DNA of 6,861 nt from Pseudomonadota bacterium (GTDB lineage Bacteria; Myxococcota_A; Polyangia; Polyangiales; Ga0077539): positions 1 through 6,861 of the forward strand of contig JAEYZO010000184.1 in assembly GCA_023428035.1 (NCBI GenBank). The letters are read 5' to 3'. Under the pieces are notes generated by a model, which ran no database searches, was not told the DNA's origin, and saw only the letters and a list, made by a program, of their open reading frames with translations. Position numbers and translations under genes: made by a program. Shown piece after piece: positions 1 through 6,861 of the stretch (positions are counted from its first letter, which is position 1; every line of letters starts with the position of its first letter).

Positions 1-122
1 GCGCCCGCGCCATCGCCCAGGGCCTCGGGTACTCCTGCGCGATGTTCGGCCCGCAGGCCGACCCGCAGGTCCCGACCGCGTACTACCCCGTCGGGTACCC
101 CGCGCTCCTCGGCGCGTTGTAG
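1..122 (+). pseudogene. 5' fragment of GT39-like glycosyltransferase gene, ending at in-frame TAG
   Basis: Read from base 3, this stretch gives 39 residues before TAG at 120-122. It includes ARAIAQGLGYS and then AYYPVGYPALLGAL. This is the segment that in GT39/PMT-type (GT-C) membrane glycosyltransferases follows the first periplasmic acidic loop and leads into the second membrane helix. The same frame continues directly after the TAG as FVFGASP and then the rest of the protein (147-1226), so both parts belong to one gene whose start lies left of the window. The stop sits where a hydrophobic or aromatic residue would be expected. TAG is one base from TAC/TAT (Tyr) and from TGG (Trp). The cause may be a true nonsense mutation or a base-call error, and the sequence alone cannot decide between them. 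Confidence 0.7.
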
Positions 123-146
123 TTCGTCTTCGGCGCGTCGCCGCGC

Positions 147-1226
147 GTGGTCGCCCTCCTCGGCTCGGCCCTCGGCGCGCTCAGCGCCGCGCTCACCCAC
201 CGCCTCGCCCTGCGCGTCACCGGCCCCCGCGCCGCGCTCCTCGCGGGCCTCGCCTACGCGCTCTCGCCCGGCGTGACCCTCTTCGCCTCGACGCCCATGA
301 CCGAGACCCTCTGGGGCGCGCTCCTCGCGCTCGCGGTGTGGTCCCTCGCCCCGCGCGGGTCGCTCACGACGAAGCGGCTGCTCTCGTGTGCGGTCACGCT
401 CGCGGCGGCGGTGTACGTGCGACCGCAGGCCGCGCTGCTCCTGCCCGTGCTCCCCGCGATCCCCGACGGAACGCCCCGCGAACGCGCGACCCGCGCCGCG
501 CTCGTCACCGCCCTCGCCCTCGCCCTCGTCGCGCCGTGGTCGCTCCGCAACTGCGCGTCCATCGACGGCTGCGCGTTCGTCAGCACCAACGGCGGGAGCA
601 ACCTCGCCATCGGCGCCATCCCCCGCGGCGACGGGCTGTTCACCTTCCTCGCCCCCGCCGACGGATGCCGCGGCGTGGTGGGCGAGGTCGCCCGCGACCG
701 CTGCTGGCGCCGGGTCGCCCTCGGTCACGTCCGCCGCGACCCGCTGCGCTGGCTCGCGCTCTCCGTCGACAAGGTGCACCACACCTGGGCCTACGAGGCC
801 TTCCCCATCGGGTACCTCCGCACCGCGCGCCCAGACCTCGTCTCGCCCTCCGACGAGACGCGCTGGCGTCGACGCATCACCCCTCCCTGGCGCGCGATCC
901 TGTACGCCGCGCTCCTCGCCCTCCTGCCGCTCTTCCCTCGCGCGCCGCTCGGCGTGGTGGGACGGCTCTGCGCCGCCACCGCCGGGGTGGTCACCCTCAC
1001 CCACGCGGTCTTCTTCGGCGGCGACCGCTACCACCTCCCGCTCGTCGCCTTCGTGTTGGTGATCGCCTCCGCCGCGGGGAGGTCGATCCCCGGGCTGCGC
1101 CGACCGCGTGCGTCGCGGCTCACCGCCGTAGGGCCCCTCGGAGCTCTCGGCCTCGACCCCTCGGATCGGTTGGAATCCCAGGCCGAGGGCGCGCGCGAGG
1201 GCGACCCGGGTCGGCAGAAAACTTAG
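147..1226 (+). CDS. GT39/PMT-like membrane glycosyltransferase, C-terminal body (gene interrupted upstream)
   Basis: This open stretch of 359 residues is a multi-pass membrane protein of the GT-C type. Such enzymes transfer a sugar from a polyprenyl-phosphate donor to a lipid or protein on the outer face of the inner membrane. Family-like landmarks are MTETLW (297-314), a YVRPQAALLLPV helix, PWSLRNC (534-554), STNGGSNLAIG (582-614) and RYHLPL (1026-1043) before the last helix. An Arg-rich, then polar tail of about 40 residues follows. The GTG at 147 is simply the first start-like codon after the TAG at 120. It has no Shine-Dalgarno sequence and lies inside a conserved helix, so it is probably not a real start. 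The catalytic acidic loop should lie left of the window. If the TAG is real, this part is probably not made as a working enzyme. The acceptor cannot be told from sequence. Confidence 0.65.
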   Translation: MVALLGSALGALSAALTHRLALRVTGPRAALLAGLAYALSPGVTLFASTPMTETLWGALLALAVWSLAPRGSLTTKRLLSCAVTLAAAVYVRPQAALLLPVLPAIPDGTPRERATRAALVTALALALVAPWSLRNCASIDGCAFVSTNGGSNLAIGAIPRGDGLFTFLAPADGCRGVVGEVARDRCWRRVALGHVRRDPLRWLALSVDKVHHTWAYEAFPIGYLRTARPDLVSPSDETRWRRRITPPWRAILYAALLALLPLFPRAPLGVVGRLCAATAGVVTLTHAVFFGGDRYHLPLVAFVLVIASAAGRSIPGLRRPRASRLTAVGPLGALGLDPSDRLESQAEGAREGDPGRQKT

Positions 1227-1414
1227 CCGCCCCGCCGACGCTTCGTACATTCCACCTGCGCCGCGTGGTCGGCGCTTCGACGCGACGGTCGTCGCGGTCC
1301 CACCACCCCGCGCGGGGGGACGCGACGCCGGAGAGAGGAGCCGACGGCCCAGTGAGGGGGAACCGCGGCTGCGTCGGGGCGCCGTGGCACACACCCGCGA
1401 CGTCCGAGCAGGCG
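1227..1414. other. Intergenic gap before the propeller gene; no clear signal
   Basis: This is 188 bases with no credible gene. It presumably holds the promoter of the downstream propeller gene, but no convincing -35/-10 pair was found. It contains a 12-base perfect palindrome, CCCCGCGCGGGG (1306-1317), which has no loop and no T-run after it, so it is not an obvious terminator. A purine-rich patch, GAGAGAGGAG (1331-1340), lies 11 bases upstream of an in-frame GTG at 1352. That GTG is an alternative start for the propeller gene. Confidence 0.4.
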
Positions 1415-3692
1415 ATGGCCCATTTCGAACTCGAGCTCCGCAGCACACCCCCCCGCGCCGCGTCGCGCGGCCCCTCCCTCGCCCTCGCGAACGCCGGACC
1501 CGAGTCGCCCCCATCCCTCGACCTCAAGCTCTTCGACGGCCCGCAGCTCACCCTCCCCGCGGGCGACGTCGACTCCGCCGCCGCCCTCAGAGACATCGCC
1601 GCCGCGCTGCTCTCGGTGCTCGAGGGCCGCGCCCCCACGGCCCGCGCGAGCCTCCCCGAGGGCCTCTGGGAGCTCTGCTTCGCCGCCGACGACGGCGCCG
1701 TCGCCGTGAGCCTCTACCGCTCCGGGCCCGTGCCCGAGGTGCGGGTCCTCGACGAGCGCGTCTGCCCCGACGAGGTGATCTCCGCGCTGCGCGCCGCGAC
1801 GTCTCGGGTCTCGCCGAAATGCGACGTCGGTTTCGCGACGACGATGTCTGCGATCCTCTCCCGCGCGACCGAAGCCGCGACGCTCCCGCTGCGCGCCCCC
1901 GAGCGCGGCCCGGCCACGATGATCCAGTGGCGCTCCGACGAGCGCCGCGAGGGCGCCGTCGGCCGGAGCCTCAACGCCGGCGTCCCCGGCGCGCTCGGGT
2001 CGCGCCCCGAGAACGCTCGCGCCGACCTCCACGCCCTCCTCGCGCAGGGCCGCGTCGGGCTCTCGCTCCGCGCGCAGCGCGTCGACCTCGCCCAGGGCTT
2101 CGTGGTGCTCCAGATGGAGCGCCTCGTCGCGCTCTGCCGCCCGCTCGTCGAGGCCTGGTGCGCGCGCCGGGCCTTTCACCTCCGGGTGCTCGTCGCGGGC
2201 GCCACGGTGGGCCTGCGCCTCGGCCCCGACCAGCGCCTCGCGGTGAGCGTCACCCGCGCCCAGGAGGCCGGCGTCACCGCGCCCGCGGTCGACCCGCGGG
2301 ACTTCATCGTCCCCGTGCTCGACGGCGCCCTCGCCCTCGCGGCGGCGATGGTGCGCTGCGACCGCTCCCTCGGCCGCAACCTGCGCCTGCGCGCGCTGCG
2401 CTCCGAGGCCCGCTCGCTCAAGCGCTGGCTGCGTGACCTCGACCGCGTCGACGCGAAGCTCAACGACGACACCGCGCCCTACGTCGCCATCACCAGCGAC
2501 GACCCCGGGCCGCAGCTCGACCTCGGGGCATCGCAGCGGCTCCGCTACACCGCCCGCTGGCGCGCCGAGATCGAGGGCCTCGACCTCTCGGGCACGCTCC
2601 TCTGCGGCGACCGGCTGGTGGTGCCCGGCGCGAGGGAGCTCCACGCCCTCGACCGACAGACCGGGGCGTCGGTGTGGTCGCTGACGGTGCCCCGCGCGCA
2701 GACCACCCTCGCGGGCGACGGGCTCCTGCGCGTGGGAGCCCGCGGCGAGGTCGAGTACCGGGCGTTCTCTACGGGAGAGGTGGTGTGGTCGGCCCGCGTC
2801 GCGCCCCGGGTCGGCGCGCGGGTGCTCGCGAAGGCGGTGAGCGCGCCGGGCCTGCCCGCGATGGCCGTGCTCGCGGAGGGGGAGCGACGTCTCGTCGCCC
2901 TCGACCTTCGCACTGGCGAGGCCCGGTGGACCTACACCGCGCGCCACGCGGGGGCCTTCAAGATGCGCCGCGTGGGGCGGCTCCTCGTGGTGGTCTCGGG
3001 CGACGCCGCGGTGACGGCGCTCGACCTGGTGACGGGCGAGCGCGTGTGGCGCTTCGGCGACCGAGTGCCCTTCAGCGTCGCGCCGGTGATCCACCGCGAC
3101 ACGGTCTACGTGGTGGCGGGAGAGGGCTCGCGCGGCGCGGCGCGGCTCTACGCGATCGGGGCCTACACCGGCGCGCTCCGGTGGTGCACCGACACGGGGG
3201 CCCCCCTGTGTTGCCCGCCCACGGCGACGGGAGACACCGTGGCCATGGGGCTCGCGACGCGCGACGGGGTGACCCTCGCGGGCTTCGACCCGGGCGACGG
3301 GAGGGAGAAGTTCCAGCTCCCGCTCGGGGTGCTCCCGGGGGCGGGCGCGGCGCGGCCCGCGGTGACGGGCTTCGACGACGTCTTCGTCGCCAACCTCCCG
3401 ACGGGCCGGGTGGTCGCCATCGAGGCCGACCGCGGCGTCCCCCGGTGGACGCAGACCTTCCGCGCGCCTGTCGCGGATGACGTCCCGCGGCGCCTCGACG
3501 TGCAGCTCCGGGCGGGCGCCCTCTTCGTGCCGCAGAGCGCCCTCGCCGTGCTCCGCCCCCGAGACGGCTCGGTGCTCGCCGAGGTCGACGCCTGCGACCT
3601 CGTGCCCGACCTCCTGCGCATCGACGAGCACTGCGCGCTCTACGTCGCCGAAGAGAGCGGTCACCTCGGCGCCTACGAACTGGGCGCGAGGC

Positions 3693-3715
<23 letters not shown>
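1415..3715 (+). CDS. PQQ/BamB-like eight-blade beta-propeller protein with novel N-terminal half
   Basis: This is a 766-residue protein. Residues about 376-766 form a propeller with eight motifs of the type L-x-A-x-D-x-x-T-G-x-x-x-W, starting at L409, V446, L493, V533, L578, L621, V666 and L710. Motifs 1-5 are the best preserved, for example LVALDLRTGEARW at 493-505. Eight blades match BamB and PQQ-dehydrogenase folds, but there is no signal peptide or lipobox, so it is not a true BamB and is probably cytoplasmic. PQQ binding is not implied. Residues 1-375 match no domain I recognise. They seem to hold two related modules, about 40-132 and 215-315, joined by a polar linker, with a charged helical segment near 330-355. 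The ATG at 1415 (MAHFELELR) was chosen because the sequence becomes protein-like there. It has only a weak ribosome site, and GTG at 1352 would add 21 residues. Its role is unknown; the propeller may be a protein-binding platform. Confidence 0.85.
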
Positions 3716-4625
<910 letters not shown>

Positions 4626-4750
4626 TGGGCCGCGGATCGTCGGGTCTCGCGCCGCCCGAGGCAACCGCCCGTCCGCGGAGACTTCTCTCGCGGGATGGTC
4701 GCCGCGCCGCGAGGGGTGGTAATGAACGGAGGACGACCGAGGACCAGAGC
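4626..4750. promoter_or_regulatory. Divergent intergenic region between ctaA and the ABC1 kinase gene
   Basis: The 125 bases between the two divergent starts must hold the promoter of at least one gene and probably both. I could not place a convincing -35/-10 pair on either strand. A perfect 7-base inverted repeat, CTCGCGG (4687-4693) and CCGCGAG (4707-4713), with a 13-base spacer lies 37 bases before the kinase start. It could be an operator or a leader hairpin, but short GC repeats of this kind are common in such DNA. Confidence 0.45.
4739..4743 (+). promoter_or_regulatory. Ribosome binding site deciding the kinase start
   Basis: GAGGA ends 7 bases before GTG 4751, a good Shine-Dalgarno distance. 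A second purine run, GGAGGA (4728-4733), is 17 bases away and too far to use. The nearby ATG at 4722 is out of frame. This site supports GTG 4751 rather than any upstream start in the longer open frame. Confidence 0.65.
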
Positions 4751-6088
4751 GTGGCCAACGAAGTACCGAAGGGGCGCATCGCGAGGGGCCTCGCGCTCGT
4801 GAAGCTGGCCGCTCGGGAGCTCCCCGGGGTCGCGGGCCGCATCGCCCCCGGCGACACCGAGGCGATGGACGTCGAGGTGGTGCGCGCCTCGGCCGAGCGC
4901 GCGGTGAAGACCCTCGGCGAGCTGCGCGGCCTCGCGATGAAGGTCGGGCAGACGATGTCCTACGTCGACGGGCTGCTGCCCCCCGAGGCCACCGAGGTCT
5001 ACCAGAAGACCCTCGCGGCGCTTCAGTCGCAGGCGCCGACCGTGAGCTTCGAGGCGATCCGCGCCGAGGTCGAGCGCGGGCTCGGCCGCCCCCTCGACGA
5101 GGCCTTCACGCGCTTCGACGAGGCGCCCATCGCCGCGGCCTCGATCGGCCAGGTGCACCGCGCGTCGCTGATCGACCCCGACACCGGGGCCGAGGTCGAG
5201 GTCGCGGTGAAGGTGCAGTTCCCCTCCATCGCGCAGGCGGTGGAGAGCGACCTGAAGAACCTCGAGACGCTCCGCCCGATGATCGCGGTGATGGCCCCCG
5301 GCGCCGACACCAAGGGCGGCGTCGACGAGGTGGTGGGGCAGCTCGCGGCGGAGCTCGACTACACCAACGAGGCCGAGAACCAGCGGCGCTTCGCCGAGCT
5401 CACCCCCCTCGTTCCGGGGGCGCGCGTCGCGAAGGTCTACGCGACGCACACCGCGCGCAACGTGCTGACCATGGAGTTCGTCGAGGGCCGCTCGATCCGT
5501 CAGGTGGCCGACGAGGGCGACGCCGCGCTGCGAGACCGCGTGGGCGAGGTGATCTTCCGCTTCACCCTCGGGGTCGCCCTGCAGCGCGGTGTGTTCAACA
5601 CCGACCCGCACCCGGGCAACTACCTGGTGACGCCCGAGGGCGAGGTGGCCTTCCTCGATTTCGGGAGCGTGAAGACCCTGCCGCCGGAGCTTCACGCGCG
5701 GTGGAAGGGCGTCGCGACGATGCTGGTCGAGGGCCGCCTCGACGAGTGGCGCGCCGAGAGCGCCGACCTCTTCGGGATGCACCAGATGGACCCCGGGGTG
5801 AAGCGGCTCCACCAGGACCTGATGATCGCGACGGCGGCGATGGTGGCCGACGACAAGACCGTGACCATCGACCGCTCGCTCTTCCGCAGCGCGGTGAAGG
5901 GCGGCATCGAGACGGGCAAGGCCGTGGTGCGCGAGGTGGGCTGGCTCCCGTCGCGCGCGAAGACCATGGCGATCCCGCCTGATTTCGTGATGCTCGGCCG
6001 GATGCAGCTCGGGCTCTTCGCGGTGCTCGCGCAGCTCAGGCCGACCGCGAACTGGAACCGTGTCCTCAAGGAGATGCTCGCGGGCTGA
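4751..6088 (+). CDS. ABC1/COQ8 (ADCK, AarF) family atypical kinase
   Basis: This 445-residue protein carries the full ABC1 signature: KVGQ at 64-67 within ELRGLAMKVGQ, the Ala-rich loop AAASIGQVH at 128-136 that replaces the usual P-loop, the ATP lysine K154 (VAVKVQ), ELDYTNEAENQ at 201-211 (ExD motif), MEFVEGRSI at 241-249, DPHPGN at 285-290 with D285 and N290, and DFG at 303-305. All expected catalytic residues are present. The RGLAMKVGQ context and the absence of two C-terminal membrane helices resemble COQ8/ADCK3 more than classical UbiB. Members support ubiquinone or other isoprenoid-lipid biosynthesis and transport, as ATPases or small-molecule kinases rather than typical protein kinases. 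The substrate here is unknown. Start GTG 4751 is backed by a ribosome site at 4739-4743. It is divergent from ctaA, which fits a respiratory role, and 22 bases upstream of a lipoprotein gene. Confidence 0.95.
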   Translation: MANEVPKGRIARGLALVKLAARELPGVAGRIAPGDTEAMDVEVVRASAERAVKTLGELRGLAMKVGQTMSYVDGLLPPEATEVYQKTLAALQSQAPTVSFEAIRAEVERGLGRPLDEAFTRFDEAPIAAASIGQVHRASLIDPDTGAEVEVAVKVQFPSIAQAVESDLKNLETLRPMIAVMAPGADTKGGVDEVVGQLAAELDYTNEAENQRRFAELTPLVPGARVAKVYATHTARNVLTMEFVEGRSIRQVADEGDAALRDRVGEVIFRFTLGVALQRGVFNTDPHPGNYLVTPEGEVAFLDFGSVKTLPPELHARWKGVATMLVEGRLDEWRAESADLFGMHQMDPGVKRLHQDLMIATAAMVADDKTVTIDRSLFRSAVKGGIETGKAVVREVGWLPSRAKTMAIPPDFVMLGRMQLGLFAVLAQLRPTANWNRVLKEMLAG

Positions 6089-6099
6089 CCCTCAGCCCT

Positions 6100-6104
6100 G
6101 GAGG
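6100..6104 (+). promoter_or_regulatory. Ribosome binding site of the lipoprotein gene
   Basis: GGAGG ends 6 bases before ATG 6111, a near-ideal Shine-Dalgarno site. It lies within the 22-base gap after the kinase stop, leaving almost no room for a separate promoter or a terminator. Confidence 0.75.
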
Positions 6105-6110
6105 CGTGTG

Positions 6111-6861
6111 ATGCGTAGGACCCTCGCGTGTGCGCTGGTGGTGGGCCTCTTCGTCGCGGGCTGCGGCGGAGACGACGGTGACGTCACTCAACCCGACGGC
6201 GAGGTCGTCGAGACCGACACCGGCGTGAAGGAAGACCTCGGCGTCGTCACCGACACCGGCGCGCCCAACGACACGGGCGGCCCGGTCGACGCCGGCGCGC
6301 CCGACGGCCAGGCCACCGACCTCGGCGTCGAAGACTCCGGCGCGACCGACTCCGGCGTGACCGACACCGGCGCGGTCGAAGACACGGGCGCCCCCATCGA
6401 CACGGGCTTCGACGACGTCCCGACGCCGATCGACCTCCCCGCCCCCGACGACGTGCCCTCGCCGATCGACGTCCCCTCACCGATCGACGTCCCTTCACCG
6501 ATCGACGTCCCCTCGATCATCGACACGGGTCGCCTCGACACCGGCCCCGCCGACACGGGCCCCACCGACACGGGGCCCCGCGTCGACATCGGCACCTGCG
6601 GCAACCCCGGCCAGCCCTGCTGCACCCGCCTCGGGATGACCTGCGTCGCGGGCTCCGAGTGCAGCGGGATCATCACAGGCACCTGCATCGCGTGCGGCGG
6701 CCCCGGTCAGACCTGCTGCTCCCGCACCACCCCCACCTGCGGCAGCGGGCTCGTCTGCGGCTCCGAGCGCATCTGCCAGGGCTGCGGGATGCCCGGGCAG
6801 CCCTGCTGCGGCGGCGCGATGGGCGCCGCCGGCGGCGCGTGCAACGGCGGGGTGTGCGCGT
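6111..6861 (+). CDS. Secreted lipoprotein with Asp-rich linker and cysteine-rich repeats (3' partial)
   Basis: At least 250 residues are present and the frame is still open at the window edge. MRRTLACALVVGLFVAGC is a lipoprotein signal with lipobox VAGC, giving a lipidated C18. GGDDGD follows; Asp at +2 and +3 is missing because Gly follows Cys, so by the E. coli rule outer-membrane sorting would be expected, though myxobacterial rules may differ. Residues about 19-161 are an acidic, low-complexity linker rich in DTG, DSG and DAG triplets, with six 6-residue units (VPSPID type) at 103-138. From C163 three tandem cysteine modules begin, each starting CGxPGQxCC. The 17 cysteines in the last 88 residues suggest disulfide bonding outside the cytoplasm. 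This architecture is typical of Myxococcota surface lipoproteins. It probably shares a transcript with the kinase gene. Function is unknown, and the C-terminal part may hold more repeats or an enzyme domain. Confidence 0.9.
   Translation, partial: MRRTLACALVVGLFVAGCGGDDGDVTQPDGEVVETDTGVKEDLGVVTDTGAPNDTGGPVDAGAPDGQATDLGVEDSGATDSGVTDTGAVEDTGAPIDTGFDDVPTPIDLPAPDDVPSPIDVPSPIDVPSPIDVPSIIDTGRLDTGPADTGPTDTGPRVDIGTCGNPGQPCCTRLGMTCVAGSECSGIITGTCIACGGPGQTCCSRTTPTCGSGLVCGSERICQGCGMPGQPCCGGAMGAAGGACNGGVCA
6417..6524 (+). repeat. 18-bp in-frame tandem repeat, six units
   Basis: Six consecutive 18-base units run without a gap and encode VPTPID, LPAPDD, VPSPID, VPSPID, VPSPID and VPSIID. Units 3-5 (6453-6506) are nearly identical at DNA level, of the form GTCCCCTCACCGATCGAC. 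The outer units are more diverged. Since 18 is a multiple of three, gain or loss of units would keep the frame and only change linker length. Confidence 0.85.
6597..6861 (+). repeat. Three tandem six-cysteine modules in the lipoprotein
   Basis: The modules start at C163, C195 and C225 of the protein (bases 6597, 6693, 6783), with periods of 32 and 30 residues. Modules 1 and 2 share the pattern C-x6-CC-x6-C-x5-C-x5or7-C. Module 3 keeps CGMPGQPCC but has ten residues before its next cysteine, and it is cut by the window end. At DNA level the copies are diverged, so this is an old protein repeat rather than a recent duplication. Confidence 0.8.

Noticed and set aside
120..1226. TAG recoding (readthrough as an amino acid) in this organism
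   Set aside because: Only one internal TAG was seen, the same gene ends with TAG at 1224-1226, and no other gene here has an internal TAG. A mutation or sequence error is simpler.
1306..1317. CCCCGCGCGGGG as an intrinsic terminator
   Set aside because: It is a loopless palindrome with no T-run on either side, and such palindromes are expected by chance at this base composition.
338..1414. Upstream extension of the propeller gene's open frame across the glycosyltransferase gene
   Set aside because: The translation is Arg/Pro/Ala-rich shadow sequence overlapping a recognisable membrane protein in another frame. Protein-like sequence begins only at about 1415.
1223..3664. Long minus-strand open frame of 813 codons opposite the propeller gene
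   Set aside because: Its composition (Arg, Gly, Glu, His, Ala, with no hydrophobic core or motif) is that of an antisense shadow in GC-rich DNA. The plus strand has eight clear propeller motifs.
6216..6570. DTG triplets as aspartic protease active sites
   Set aside because: They are part of a low-complexity Asp/Thr/Gly/Pro linker, repeated many times without the hydrophobic flanks of a protease fold.
6188..6688. Minus-strand open frame with repeated EGTSIG units opposite the lipoprotein gene
   Set aside because: The repeat is only the reverse reading of the 18-bp tandem repeat. The plus frame has a ribosome site, signal peptide and lipobox.

Overview
The window is very GC-rich, with strong G/C at third codon positions. 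It encodes a lipoprotein with a long Asp/Thr/Gly/Pro linker followed by cysteine-rich repeats, and a large cytoplasmic-looking beta-propeller protein. This combination suggests a Myxococcota chromosome (Polyangia-like). That placement is inferred from style and gene content, not from a marker gene. No mobile element, CRISPR array, tRNA or rRNA was seen.

Layout. (1) Bases 1-1226, plus strand: the 3' part of a GT39/PMT-like membrane glycosyltransferase gene. Its reading frame enters from the left edge and is broken by an in-frame TAG at 120-122, then stays open to 1226. (2) 1227-1414: a non-coding gap. (3) 1415-3715, plus strand: a 766-residue protein with an unrecognised N-terminal half, probably an internal duplication, and a C-terminal propeller carrying eight PQQ/BamB-like blade motifs. 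(4) 3693-4625, minus strand: heme A synthase (ctaA/COX15), convergent with the propeller gene and overlapping its end by 23 bases. (5) 4626-4750: a divergent intergenic region. (6) 4751-6088, plus strand: an ABC1/COQ8-family atypical kinase. (7) 6111 to the right edge, plus strand: a secreted lipoprotein, cut by the window end, with an 18-bp in-frame tandem repeat and a tandem six-cysteine module.

Functional reading. Heme A synthase supplies the cofactor of aa3-type cytochrome oxidases. ABC1/COQ8 kinases are tied to quinone and lipid homeostasis, so the divergent pair has a plausible respiratory theme. The lipoprotein is 22 bases behind the kinase and may share its transcript, but its role is unknown. 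The glycosyltransferase and the propeller protein show no clear link to the respiratory genes. I did not find a multi-gene defence or secretion system. The least-described elements are the N-terminal module of the propeller protein and the cysteine-rich repeat of the lipoprotein.
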